A stretch of 64,000 bases of DNA from Dallia pectoralis (Eukaryota; Chordata; Actinopteri; Esociformes; Umbridae): NCBI GenBank assembly GCA_029465975.1, contig CM055742.1, positions 9,805,030 through 9,869,029 on the forward strand. The letters are read 5' to 3'. The position numbers and the translations under genes were made by a program. Within the stretch, counting starts at the first letter, position 1. The number at the start of each line of letters is the position of its first letter. Positions 22,101-34,400 of this stretch are shown piece after piece. Under the pieces are notes generated by a model. It did not search any database and was not told the DNA's origin. It was given only the letters and a program-made list of their open reading frames with translations.

Positions 22101-25100
22101 TCTCCCCAGTATAATAACTGTCCAACTCTCCCCAGTATAATAACTGTCCAACTCTCCCCAGTATAATAACTGTCCAACTCTCCCCAGTATAATAACTGTC
22201 CAACTCTCCCCAGTATAATAACTGTCCAACTCTCCCCAGTATAATAACTGTCCAACTCTCCCCAGTATAATAACTGTCCAACTCTCCCCAGTATAATAAC
22301 TGTCCAACTCTCCCCAGTATAATAACTGTCCAACTCTCCCCAGTATAATAACTGTCCAACTCTCCCCAGTATAATAACTGTCCAACTCTCCCCAGTATAA
22401 TAACTGTCCAACTCTCCCAGTATAATAACTGTCCAACTCTCCCCAGTATAATAACTGTCCTGTCCAACTCTCCCCAACTCTCCCCATTATAATAGTATAA
22501 TAACTGTCCAACTCTCCCCAGTATAATAACTGTCCAACTCTCCCCAGTATAATAACTGTCCAACTCTCCCCAGTATAATAACTGTCCAACTCTCCCCAGT
22601 ATAATAACTGTCCAACTCTCCCCAGTATAATAACTGTCCAACTCTCCCCAGTATAATAACTGTCCAACTCTCCCCAGTATAATAACTGTCTGTCCAACTC
22701 TCCCCAGTATAATAACTGTCCAACTCTCCCCAGTATAATAACTGTCCAACTCTCCCCAGTATAATAACTGTCCAACTCTCCCCAGTATAATAACTGTCCA
22801 ACTCTCCCCAGTATAATAACTGTCCAACTCTCCCCAGTATAATAACTGTCCAACTCTCCCCAGTATAATAACTGTCCAACTCTCCCCAACTCTCTCCCAG
22901 TATAATAACTGTCCAACTCTCCCCAGTATAATAACTGTCCAACTCTCCCCAGTATAATAACTGTCAACTCTCCCCAGTATAATAACTGTCCAGCTCTCCC
23001 CAGTATAATAACTGTCCAACTCTCCCCAGTATAATAACTGTCCAACTCTCCCCAGTATAATAACTGTCCAACTCTCCCCAGTATAATAACTGTCCAACTC
23101 TCCCCAGTATAATAACTGTCAACTCTCCCCAGTATAATAACTGTCCTCTCCCCAGTACTCTCCCCAGTATAATAACTGTCCAACTCTCCCCAGTATAATA
23201 ACTGTCCAACTCTCCCCAGTATAATAACTGTCCAACTCTCCCCAGTATAATAAATAACTGTCCAACTCTCCCCAGTATAATAACTGTCCAACTCTCCCAG
23301 TATAATAACTGTCCAACTCTCCCCAGTATAATAACTGTCCAACTCTCCAAGTATAATAACTGTCTCTCCCCAGTATAATAACTGTCCAACTCTCCCCAGT
23401 ATAATAACTGTCCAACTCTCCCCAGTATAATAACTGTCCAACTCTCCCCAGTATAATAACTGTCCAACTCTCCCCAGTATAATAACTGTCCAACTCTCCC
23501 CAGTATAATAACTGTCCAACTCTCCCCAGTATAATAACTGTCCAACTCTCCCCAGTATAATAACTGTCCAACTCTCCCCAGTATAATAACTGTCCAACTC
23601 TCCCCAGTATAATAACTGTCCAACTCTCCCCAGTATAATAACTGTCCAACTCTCCCCAGTATAATAACTGTCCAACTCTCCCCAGTATAATAACTGTCCA
23701 ACTCTCCCCAGTATAATAACTGTCCAACTCTCCCCAGTATAATAACTGTCCAACTCTCCCCAGTATAATAACTGTCCAACTCTCCCCAGTATAATAACTG
23801 TCCAACTCTCCCCAGTATAATAACTGTCCAACTCTCCCCAGTATAATAACTGTCCAACTCTCCCCAGTATAATAACTGTCCAACTCTCCCCAGTATAATA
23901 ACTGTCCAACTCTCCCCAGTATAATAACTGTCCAACTCTCCCCAGTATAATAACTGTCCAACTCTCCCCAGTATAATAACTGTCCAACTCTCCCCAGTAT
24001 AATAACTGTCCAACTCTCCCCAGTATAATAACTGTCCAACTCTCCCCAGTATAATAACTGTCCTCTCCCAGTATAATCTCCAACTCTCAGTATAATAACT
24101 GTCCAACTCTCCCCAGTATAATAACTGTCCAACTCTCCCCAGTATAATAACTGTCCAACTCTCCCCAGTATAATAACTGTCCAACTCTCCCCAGTATAAT
24201 AACTGTCAACTCTCCCCAGTATAATAACTGTCCAACTCTCCCCAGTATAATAACTGTCCAACTCTCCCCAGTATAATAACTGTCCAACTCTCCCCAGTAT
24301 AATAACTGTCCAACTCTCCCCAGTATAATAACTGTCCCCAGCTAATAACAACTCTCCCCAGTATAATAACTGTCCAACTCTCCCCAGTATAATAACTGTC
24401 CAGCTCTCCCCAGTATAATAACTCCAACTCCCCAGTATAATAACTGTCCAACTCTCCCCAGTATAATAACTGTCCAACTCTCCCAGTATAATAACTGTCC
24501 AACTCTCCCCAGTATAATAACTGTCCAACTCTCCCCAGTATAATAACTGTCCAACTCTCCCCAGTATAATAACTGTCCAACTCTCCCCAGTATAATAACT
24601 GTCCAACTCTCCCCAGTATAATAACTGTCCAACTCTCCCCAGTATAATAACTGTCCAACTCTCCCCAGTATAATAACTGTCCAACTCTCCCCAGTATAAT
24701 TACTGTCCAACTCTCCCCAGTATAATAACTGTCCAACTCTCCCCAGTATAATAACTGTCCAACTCTCCCCAGTATAATAACTGTCCAGCTCTCCCCAGTA
24801 TAATAACTGTCCAACTCTCCCCAGTATAATTACTGTCCAACTCTCCCCAGTATAATAACTGTCCAACTCTCCCCAGTATAATAACTGTCCAACTCTCCCC
24901 AGTATAATAACTGTCCAACTCTCCCCAGTATAATAACTGTCCAACTCTCCCCAGTATAATAACTGTCCAACTCTCCCCAGTATAATTACTGTCCAACTCT
25001 CCCCAGTATAATTACTGTCCAACTCTCCCCAGTATAATAACTGTCCAACTCTCCCCAGTATAATTACTGTCCAACTCTCCCCAGTATAATAACTGTCCAA

Positions 25101-26998
25101 CTCTCCCCAGTATAATTACTGTCCAACTCTCCCCAGTATAATAACTGTCCAACTCTCCCCAGTATAATAACTGTCCAACTCTCCCCAGTATAATAACTGT
25201 CCAACTCTCCCCAGTATAATAACTGTCCAACTCTCCCCAGTATAATAACTGTCCAACTCTCCCCAGTATAATAACTGTCCAACTCTCCCCAGTATAATAA
25301 CTGTCCAACTCTCCCCAGTATAATAACTGTCCAGCTCTCCCCAGTATAATTACTGTCCAACTCTCCCCAGTATAATAACTGTCCAACTCTCCCCAGTATA
25401 ATAACTGTCCAGCTCTTGACCTAATGGTTGACACGTTTGTTTTCTCAACCAGAAATTAAGATCGCACCAGCTCTATGATACCACGTGCGATAAATCAAGT
25501 TGTTTACGATGGTCAGATCTGCAAACATGCCAGACCGTTTAGAAAAATAGAACCGAAATTTGATGAAGAGGCCTACCTCAATGGTTTCTGCGTGGAACAG
25601 AATTATCAATGGGATCGGTCCAATCCAAATCTTTAACAGAGGCTGATTCTTAAACTGCACTGTGTAACCGATGACTTGACGGAAGAAATCTGAAGCCAAG
25701 CAAAGAAAATTGAACGAATTTATAATATTTTAAAAACATATACAATTTGTGTAGAGTTTTATATGAACGAGTCCAAAAATTCATAAACGTTTAAAGGATA
25801 GAATGTATTGCATCTTTCTGAGAGCAGGAACTAAAATCACACTACCACTCTAAGCTGTAGCTCGCTCAAAGTGGATGTCATTGTGAAAGAAAAATATATT
25901 GGTGTCGATTTTAATTCAGTAAATCATGCATACTGTCATACTACAGAGCATAGAACATACTACAGAACATAGAACATACTACAGAACATTGAACAGTATA
26001 TTATTGTGTGGTAAATTCATATGGCTTCAATACTAAATTACATTACTACATCCGATGAGAAACTAAAAACATGAAATGAATAACTAGGTTCTCACAACAT
26101 CCAAGTAAACACCTGTTAGAAAGGATGTTATTGAAACTAACTCATTAGAAAACAGGTACTCCACAGGTACGTTCACATCCCTGTTATATGTAATACTCAG
26201 AATTCTACCGATCATTTGGTTTGTTTAAATCCACACGTTAATCTAAATGTAGTGAACTAAGGTTGTAAGGAAAAAGATTAATTGTAATTATATTCTATCA
26301 TTTTAGAACCTCAGAATTGACCGTAAGTGTATGTTTGGTGTTTTTGTCATTTTTGGTTCTAATCACACTGGTGATCTGCTTGGATCATAAAAACACAACT
26401 TATGATAATAGAGATAGCATTACTATTGGATTCAGAATAGGATGACGCACCTAAGAATAAACACAATCCTACGTACCATTTGATCCCTCCAAATCTAAAT
26501 ACAGTTGCTGGCTCTATAATTAAATATGAATACAGCATTCTTTTCCATTTCAGTTATACTCTTCTGCTTGGCTTCACAACAGCACCAGAGGCACCATGAA
26601 AATGTTCTGAGTATTTGACAATACAATTCAACAGAACTATTTATTTTCTCTTCTCTTTTTTTTTCTAACGCTCTCCTGTATTTTCCTGTCCTCTACTTTT
26701 TGTCTCCTCCCTCTGATGTTATTTTTCCTCTCTGCCATCTCTTGTCTCACACTCTCGTTCCTCGCCTCTACTCTCTCTGCCCTCGTACCAACTTTCCTCT
26801 CTCACCTCCAGGGTTGGATTTGAACTGAAGTGCATTCCCTATGAAGGGATATGTTCCTTCAATCTCCGGTATTGGCTTCATTTCTATCCATTTGTGCACA
26901 TAGTTTCTGAGCAGCTTGTAGGTGATGTAGGTCAGCAATCCGACGATAAGGCTCGCTCCCAGCATCCAGAACGCGTAGGGCCCCGAAATGGCCGCCAT
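15131..26998 (-). CDS. cyp4v: Cytochrome P450 family 4 subfamily V (CYP4V2-like)
   Basis: Microsomal fatty-acid omega-hydroxylase family. Exons: 26998-26806, 25689-25577, 21264-21179, 20642-20452, 20224-20155, 20073-19947, 19427-19260, 18383-18281, 18015-17881, 16118-15939, 15300-15131. All junctions are GT/AG, phases agree, 511 aa (human CYP4V2 is about 525). An N-terminal membrane helix (residues ~8-30) is followed by MKPIPEIEG; then WRRRRKMLTPTFHF (C-helix), GHDTT of the I-helix (317-321), ExxR KESLR (374-377) and haem loop FSAGLRNCIG with C454. One oddity is residue 316, which reads R (AGG) where CYP4 enzymes have the haem-linking E. TLR3 lies 4.3 kb upstream, as in the human CYP4V2 neighbourhood. 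Teleosts may have several cyp4v genes, so the number is left off. Confidence 0.93.
17881..18383 (-). CDS. cyp4v: CYP4V exons 8-9 (I-helix to K-helix)
   Basis: Exon 8 (18383-18281) encodes GHDTTAAAMNWAIHLIG. Exon 9 (18015-17881) encodes DRPINTEDLKNLRYLECV and the K-helix ExxR. Donors are TTTG|GTAAAA and ATCA|GTGAGT. Both exons lack an ORF of their own because intron stops lie close by. Confidence 0.88.
18420..19222. repeat. AT-rich higher-order repeat in CYP4V intron 7
   Basis: Built of ~9-11 bp submonomers (CATATCTAA, CATATATAA). In 18420-18800 a larger ~110-bp unit repeats, seen by CATATCGGAC recurring at 18491, 18601 and 18711. The array ends 38 bp short of exon 7. Confidence 0.9.
19260..21264 (-). 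CDS. cyp4v: CYP4V exons 3-7
   Basis: Exon 3 (21264-21179) encodes TVLNNPVHMEKAHAYKFLHP; exon 4 (20642-20452) TGNKWRRRRKMLTPTFHF to ALDIVCG; exon 5 (20224-20155) ETAMGKKIYAQSNHDSEYV; exon 6 (20073-19947) MSDIITRRQRMPWFWPDF; exon 7 (19427-19260) VINERAEY to EEVDTFMFR. Exon 7 has a weak donor, AGG|GTCAGA. Phases are 0/2, 2/1, 1/2, 2/0 and 0/0. Confidence 0.88.
20281..20400. mobile_element. Possible MITE with inverted ends, CYP4V intron 4
   Basis: AGGCCCGGCACCACGAGG at 20282 is answered by CCTCGTCCTGGCGCCGGGCC at about 20378-20397, an inverted pair of ~20 bp around an AT-rich core. The family is not recognised. Confidence 0.4.
20660..20880. repeat. GACAGAGAAAG-type purine repeat, CYP4V intron 3
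   Basis: Irregular tandem ~18-bp units (GGGACAGAGAAAGAAACA). Open frames over it on both strands are shadows. Confidence 0.85.
20940..21045. repeat. 12-bp minisatellite, CYP4V intron 3
   Basis: About nine copies of TGTGTTACTGTC with A/G variants. Confidence 0.88.
21640..25416. repeat. Very large 26-bp minisatellite, CYP4V intron 2
   Basis: About 145 copies of a 26-bp unit containing AGTATAATAACTGTCC then AACTCTCCCC. Most copies are identical; indel-bearing units cluster between 21920 and 24440, and an A-to-T variant (AATTACTG) is frequent at the end nearest exon 2. The unit has no stop in any minus frame, so apparent proteins of up to 786 aa arise; they are artefacts. Confidence 0.97.
25577..25689 (-). 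CDS. cyp4v: CYP4V exon 2
   Basis: Encodes DFFRQVIGYTVQFKNQ and LLKIWIGPIPLIILFHA up to ETIE. Acceptor TTCAG|ATTTC, donor TTGAG|GTAGGC, phases 1/0. It sits 161 bp upstream, in transcript terms, of the 26-bp array. Confidence 0.9.
26806..26998 (-). CDS. cyp4v: CYP4V exon 1
   Basis: Start ATG at 26998. Encodes the membrane anchor (FWMLGASLIVGLLTYITY) and MKPIPEIEGTYPFIGNAL. Donor CTGGAG|GTGAGA. The pyrimidine-rich tract 26640-26800 on the plus strand lies at the start of intron 1. Confidence 0.93.
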
Positions 26999-27021
26999 CT
27001 CTAATATCTAAGCCAAAGGTT

Positions 27022-27150
27022 GGCCGAGAAAACTAAAAACTGTACAGCATAACCCACTGCTGGTGCTTATTTATCTGCTTTATCTGGTCGAGAAAACTAA
27101 ACACTGTACAGAAAAACCCACTGCTGGTGCATATTTATCTACTTTAGCCT
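27022..27150 (-). promoter_or_regulatory. 64-bp tandem duplication at CYP4V 5' end
   Basis: Two ~64-bp copies starting 28 bp above the ATG (shared GAGAAAACTAAA, CTGTACAG, CCCACTGCTGGTGC, TATTTATCT). On the minus strand each copy contains GATAAATA, which could act as a GATA or TATA-like site. Role inferred. Confidence 0.5.
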
Positions 27151-30100
27151 GACCTCATTTTAGGTGGACTTTAATCTTGACCTTTCCTCTACTTCTGTCA
27201 GACTGCCCACTGGTAAATTAATGATTCATCAAGGGAGAGATGAATTATGTAAAAAGTGATATTTATTAGGGGCAGATTAAGATTATGGCTGTTTATGTGT
27301 TTCAGCACTTCACACAGTTTATCTAACAAATATTCGTAGTTAACTTTCCAGACACCTTGCGCACCGAAAAAAAGCCATCCAAGCAGTTTTTAGAGCATTT
27401 TTATTTTTTATCATTACACAGAAATGATTAGTTACAGCGGAAAGTGCTACCCAAATTCAGATTTTTTTTGAGACAGTATGTAAACGAGGAGGGACTTGTA
27501 AATGTACTTAAATGTATTTAAAAAAAGAACGTATAAAGACAAAGCGTTGGATGTTTTACCTAATAAACTACATGTAAACCTTTATTTTGAAATTGATGCA
27601 TGAAACACATTCCCAAAAATTGGGACGCCATTTAGTACAAATAGCAATGTGACAATTTGAAATAAGAATGTGATGTGAAACAGGTGAAGCTATCGTGTAA
27701 TCACAGTTTATTAGAGGAGCGTCACCAATGCTCAGCAAGGCTTTTTTCACCTGTAAATGAAAACAAGATTTAAATTAAATAGAGCCCCTTTTTTAATAGA
27801 GCCCCTTTAAAATAGACTCCTTTTAATATAGCCAATTTTTAATAGATCCCTTTTTAATAGAGTCTCTTATAGAGACCCTTTTTAATAGAGCCCCATTTAA
27901 ATAGAGCCCCCTTTTAATCAAGCCTCTTTCTTAAGTGCACATATTCTGACTTTGAACTTAAGGACAGAGAAGGACAATGTCTATCAGTTATTCATTCAGG
28001 GTGGTGGACAAAGAAATCAGGGTGTGTCATTATATTCCATAAATTCATGACCTTTTCCCTAGTCCCCATGCACTATAATGTATAGGTGGATAAGAGCTAT
28101 CAGCTTGTAAACTGTGGTAAATGATAACCTACATGAAACAAACAAAAAATGCAACACAGTGAACTGCAATTAATAATGAATAGTAATTTATTACATGTGT
28201 TGAACGCTTTTCTTTATTTAGAATAATTGGCAGTTATTTATTACCTGTGTAACCTGAGTTCTAAAGTGTAAAGGTCACACCCTGGCTGTGTAGGACTTGG
28301 CGACCACTTGACGCTCGTTTTTCTCTCAGATCAATACATCACCACATGCTGTGTTTCATTGACCACCGGCGGCTTGCGTTTCATCTTGAAAAATAATTAC
28401 TATGCGCTCTTATAAGGAGGGGCTTCTTGCAGGAAATAGCAATTGAAAAAAACTAAAGCTAACATTTTGGAGATGCAGCAGGGCAGCTGATTCAGGGTAA
28501 TTTATGTTTATTTACGTCTCACAAATCTGAAGATGTAAATCCGATTTTGTTACGACACAAAGGAGTAGTCCAGAGAAAGTCAGGCGCAGAGCATCGTGAC
28601 ATAGTAACAATAACCAACACCGTGCACCAAGACCCAGTGACTTAAATAACTAACATAATCACAAAAATCTAAATCAGCTGTTCTCATTCTAATTACCCAA
28701 CATCTGATACAGGTGTCTTCAAACTTATATAAGACTAAAATAACTGCTACGCCCTCCTAGGCCACTAGATGTTCTCAGTGGGCCAACTAAACTGAATCGT
28801 TTTTCTTAACATGCCAAATAGAATACAAAGGGTGAAAATAAAAATACACTGCTTATAAAATTAAGAATGGGTTCAAACTCAGCATACTATTGGCAGAACA
28901 GTCGTTAAATGCTTGAATACATTTTGTGTGCCTTTTTACTCCTTTTGTTTTATACCATGGTATCATCCTATAAGACATACATGCATAGTAGTTGTTAATT
29001 AACAATGAATTACCATGATAACTGACTATAATTATATTTAGCATAGAATATTGGCATATGATAAGTGCATTTTATCAGATCCACCGTATGACCTGAAGCT
29101 TGTTATTTCTTTTAGGCAACGAAGATACCCTAAGGTAAGAAATCTTGTCAAGTGATCTGTCAGGATCTGTCAGGGTTGCTCTTACTTGCAGGGAAACAGG
29201 ACGCATTCGCAGAGATTCAGAAAACACAGTCTCTTTATTACGATAGCTAGGACTTGAAATTCGAGCAAATACAAAGAAACAAACTAAAGTAAGGACTCAC
29301 CAAGAATTAGGCCTGACATCAACAGAGCCGAATTAAATACATTAACTATTGAGGGTAAACCAAGTGGCAACCTTCCGGTCTCTCTCCTGAAACCAATAAG
29401 GAAGTGAGTTCAACTGCAATTCATTGACTGTCCGCTTGAGCGTGGCTGCAGAAGTGAGTCAAATCTGTATCTCCCCCATGTTAAAATGATCAACTTTACA
29501 GAAGAAAAAAACATGTTTACAGCCTGGTTCTCTATTTGGATTTGGTCTATACAGCTAATTTTGCCCTTCATAACAACTGTGAGGGGGGGTGTGCTGCATT
29601 TTCATAAATAGCGTAACATTTATTAACACTGACTATATTTGGAAGTATTTTTTGACATGTCCTAAAAGACATGTGTAAGAAATTTGCCTATAATTACTCA
29701 GTAAACAGCATCCAGACTCCTCAGCTCCATCCACGTACCGCCTCCGACCATTTTCGTTTATCCGGGAGTGACGCGCTGCCCAGATGGATATGGTCGGCTA
29801 CGCCCACTTTAGGCTTCAAAAACGGTCTTCAGAACCCTACGGGTGACGTCACGGATACTACGTCCATATCTTTATACAGTCTATGGGGTAAACTAGACAA
29901 AGGTGAGGGATATTACACGTCATATGACTACAGAGAAATTACAAAACAATGACACACCAGGAGTGTGCATAACCAGACAAGACAGAACAAGACCAGACTA
30001 CAATCGTGACATTATTCTGCAAATTAATCTGACTGGCAGTCTTCGACCATGTGAACAGGTCTTACAAGACTTGACTTTGCAGCGTGTTTTGCAGCTTAAA

Positions 30101-31269
30101 AACATTCTTGCAATCTGTTCTGCTCATGTTGCATCTAAGAATACTTTTTTGGAGAAGGACTACTAGGCCAATTCTTATTCCTGCTTCCTCTTTCAGTTTC
30201 TGACTTAAAGGCCCACTTAATCAAAACTGAACTAAAAAGTACAAGTTAAGTATAACATTTCATGGCAGTTTTTCATTGTCGAACAACATTGTAAATTAAA
30301 TAGTTTTTGTGCAAAAATTTCAAATGGGTTCATTCATCAATAAGACAAAAATCTGCTTAAAAAGGAGGGGTATGGTGTGTATCTAAGTGGATAACAAAAT
30401 TATAATTGAACAGCTTTTAATTCTGACTGACAGTTTAAAAAAACGACAGAACCTTCTAAAGGCAATGTACAGACGATCCCATAAAATAAATGTCAAAACA
30501 TGCTACTACTGAACAAAGCTGAAGGTAAAGCCGGCTTAGCAGGCAAAGCAGCTGATCTTTGATCAAATCCCCAAGCTAACAAGCTAATGATCTGTCATTC
30601 TGGACTTTTACCAGACAGTTACCACAATTGCACCTGGCCACCGCAATAAATGGCAGATTTGCAGACTGTTGACTCTCTCTCTGAATATCACACACCTTGA
30701 AAAGGTGTTAAATCTAGACCATTTAAGCACCCAACTCCCTCATCATTACATTACATTGTGTAACATAGCTTATTTAGCACGCTTATTAATTCAACTATAT
30801 TTCACGTTCAAGTAAACACTCCTCTTCTTGATCAACAACGTCGCCCAATTTATATACAAAAATGTACCACAACTTCGTTAATTAATGTCCCAATGCTGTC
30901 ATTTCCTATTTGTATGACCTTTCACATACAGCGAGTTCGAAAAAACCATTTTATTCGCCTTTTGTAATGGTTCATTATTGTGGAATAATCGGTTGCAGGG
31001 ACTTTACAGCAGATTTAGGTGATATGGAACATCTAGCCATCATTAGACTACAGTGGTTTCTTCATCAAATTGGTTTACAAATGTAATAAGACAGCGCATT
31101 AAAATGAACCTGGGAAGATTCGAAAAAATACATTGTTAATTTGTCAACAATACAAAACGTAGCGATTAAAAATCGAATAAAACAATATTGAGAACTATAG
31201 CCCAGATAATTACAATGTACCGTTTAAAGTACCCACTAAAGCACACATGCCACCCTATTTGGCACACAG
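27150..31269. other. CYP4V-TLR3 intergenic region
   Basis: No coding exon seen. It holds a short ~15-bp repeat (TTTTTAATAGAGCCCC) at about 27780-27930, dispersed-repeat-like segments near 28550-28790 and 29150-29450, and a teleost dispersed repeat at 29700-29887. Confidence 0.55.
29700..29887. mobile_element. Dispersed teleost repeat (GTGACGTCAC-containing)
   Basis: Contains GGGTGACGTCACGGATACTA and ends TTTATACAGTCTATGG, the form of a short interspersed repeat found widely in fish genomes. Recalled from general knowledge; class uncertain (MITE or SINE-like). Confidence 0.5.
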
Positions 31270-31498
31270 CTACTGAACTTTGTTGGTGGTGCCCAGGGCG
31301 ATGCGCAAACTCTGGTGGAAGGCAGGCACCCTCTCCCTCTGTACCGGCCACCTAACGACGCAGCGCTCACGTAACATGCCTCTCCTCAGGAGGAGACGAG
31401 TGGATAACACGTGGTCCTGCACGTCCTCCAGGAACACCAGCACCACGGAATCTCGGTTGTTCACAATTACCTGGTGCAGGGCATGCTGGGCAGTGAAC
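31270..31498 (-). CDS. tlr3: TLR3 last coding exon (TIR C-terminus)
   Basis: Acceptor CTTGCAG|GTTCAC, phase 2. Encodes FTAQHALHQVIVNNRDSVVL, then FLEDVQDHVLSTRLLLRRG, WPVQRERVPAF and ends NKVQ-TAG. The position equivalent to human Tyr858 (in PDYKL) is a histidine (QDHVL, about residue 865). Confidence 0.93.
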
Positions 31499-34400
31499 CT
31501 GCAAGGAAGGGGGCAAGAGAGGAGAGAAAAGGACAGTTTTCGGTGTAAATTGCATATGCGTCCACTCTGTAGCAATAATCTGGCAAATACAAGGTGGATA
31601 TTTGGCTTGTTTGGGTTTCATATCTTCTTTCATGAGCGGATACTCTCGCAACCCCACTTTCTACAATACCACATCCTCTGCTAGAGTGAAACTTCTTCAC
31701 TTGAATTTTAATTGGGTAACCTGTCACAGTACTTATTGGAGTAAAGCTATGATTTGCTATGGCCTCACATGGCTAAGCCTAGGTTTGCCTATCCACCTTG
31801 TATTCGCAAGCTTTTTGCTAAAGTATAAGTGCAAAGACCAGATTGGGCGCATATGCAATTTACACAATAGTAAAAATGCCATTAAGGATATCAAACATCA
31901 TATTTATATTAGGTCCATAAACAAAAATGATATACACAAAATGTCGGCAAACAAAAGTAAACCTAGCTTCTAAGACTTTAAAATCACTGTCATTATTATA
32001 ATTTTTCCTGAGATAGGACATACAAACTCTTCTATTAGTTTGTGAATAAATAAAATGTTGATTTACTTACTGTCGACAAAAAGGGTCTTGAAGAAGTTTT
32101 TCAGTAACAACAAATATGATTTTCCGGGACATATTCAGGTTATTCACAATAGACTCCAGCAGTGCGTCACCAGGTACTGCATCTCTTTCCTGCTGATAAA
32201 ATGCATACCCATGGGTGTCCTCTAGGGGGAGCAAGCATCTTTCCACCCAGTTTGTATCATCTGCGGCATGAATGATGTATGCATCGAACTTAAACACTTT
32301 TCCTTCTCGGGAATTGGTGTCGCTGAACCCTAGAGTACGGTTGATCAGTACATTCCAATAAAACTGAATCCTCCATCCCTGGAAGCGCACCAGGAACGAA
32401 GTGGCCATTAAGATCAGGACAGCTGTGCTGGTCAGCACGTAGAGAGCTTGGAATGGTGTCATGTCCTTGCAAAAGAGCGGATCAAACAACAATACTGAGC
32501 GGTTAAAGTAGGCCAGGGGCGTATTGCATATGTACTCATCCTTCAGACTCGCTACACTGCCGTTGGTTTTGTTCAGCCACGAAGCGAACCACAGGATGCT
32601 GTCACAGGTACAGTCGAACGGGTTCTTATCAATGACCAGCTGGCTGAGGTTGGCCAGAACAGGCCCGAACACCTCCTTCCTCACCGATGTGATCTGGTTC
32701 TTCTGGAGCCGAAGCACACGGAGGGAGCTCAAATGGTCGAAGACTGAGTCCTTGAAGTGCTTAAGGACATTCCCGCTGAGGCTGAGCTCTTGAAGGTTTG
32801 GCAGTCCACGAAAAGCCTCCACTGGGATCTCATCCAGACCGTTGGAGTCCATCTCCAGGGCGACTAGGTTGCGAAGCCCTTTAAGAAACATTATTGGCCC
32901 ACTTGGGTTGAAAGTTGTCCACGCCTGAACCAAGTTGTTGTGTTGGAGCTTAAGCACTTTCAAATGCTCCAGTCCATCGAAAAGGTCTCTGCTGATTTTG
33001 GCAATGTTGTTGTTGCTGAGGTCCAGGATGCTGATGTTGGACAGAGGCTTGAACGGAGAGGGATCGACCTCCAGGGTGCCAATCAGAACTTTCCCCAGCA
33101 ATAGAGTTCTGAGAGTGGGCACTGAGGCAAAGGATGTGGGGGTGAGGGTGATTTTTAGATTGCCATTGGAAAGGTAGATTTCTTGCAGCTGGCCCAAACC
33201 CTGGAATTCTTTCCCGGTCAGGACCTGGGAAATTAAGTTGAAGCCCAACCGAAGAACGGTGAGGTTACCCAAACCGTTGAAGGCCCCAGGCTGTAGACGG
33301 GAGATCTTTGTGTCGGAGAGGTTTAGCGTCAGGAGCGGGGAAGCGGCCAGTGATACAAAAGTCTGGTCAGTGATGCGTTCTAGAGAAGCACATCTGGTTG
33401 AGCCCAGGTGGAGATGGCGAAGACTTATCAAACCTGCAAAGGTGTATGCTGAGATGTTTCGAAAGACTGTATTCTGCATGATCAGGGTCTCCAGGGCCTG
33501 TAAAGGCTGGAAGGAGAAGTCATCAATAATAGGGCACGAGGACGTCTTCGATAGCGCCTTTCTCAGGTTCAGGTGTGTCAGATTCCCTAATCCCTGGAAA
33601 GTGTTCTTTGTCAGATGCTTGAGGTTGTTCTGTTCCAGAGAAAGAACTTCGAGAACAGGCAGCCACTGAAAAGAACCATTATCAATTTTGGTCATGCCAT
33701 TGTGGGAAAGATCCAGTGAAGTTATTTGGTTCTTCCCCAGGCCTTTGAAGGTAGTTTTGGCTAGCGTGACAAGTCCAACGTTCTGGAGGGAGAAGCTGTG
33801 GATTTCTGTCCCAGAGAGCTCTTTGCAGAGTTTAGATGTGATTCCGGTGCTAAATTTGTTCCCATCCATAATTAGCTCATCAATGCCAGCAATGGGCTCC
33901 AGGCAGCCATGCTGAAACTGCAATCGAAAAAGACACTGATTAGAAGCGGTAAAACTGTATGGCCTTTTTATGTGTAGTGTGTCACATTATTAAGTGAGGT
34001 ATTGAGTGATTCACTTGACACTTGAATTGGTTTTAAATTAAACTGTTGATTCAAAGGCTCAAAAATCCCTAGATTTTGTTTTGGCAGCATTTTTTACCAT
34101 CCCTAAAGAAGAAAATAAGGGGGAAATTAAGTAACCTGATTAAGTTGGTTTTTTTTTAAGGGGGGAAGGGGAACCTTGGAACAACAGAAAACATGGTGAG
34201 AGACTGAATAGTTCTCTTTCTCAGTTTCAACAGCCAGCAGCTATAAAAAACATGTACAAATCCATTTCCCGTTTTAAAGAATATTTTGTACCGTTTTGAG
34301 AGCTTTTTGATACGACAGGTTTAGGACTCGTAGGGAAGATGAGTTCTTTAAAAAATTGAAGGCATCTTTTTCTATGGTCGATATGGTGTTGTCCGACAAG

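Noticed and set aside
21607..25434. Open frames up to 786 codons of a repeated SYYTGESWTVIILGRV-type protein on the minus strand
   Set aside because: They are the 26-bp tandem array read in three frames within a CYP4V intron; the same peptide appears in all frames and no start, splice or family support exists.
32524..33915. Plus-strand open frames opposite TLR3
   Set aside because: Antisense shadows of the LRR-coding exon.
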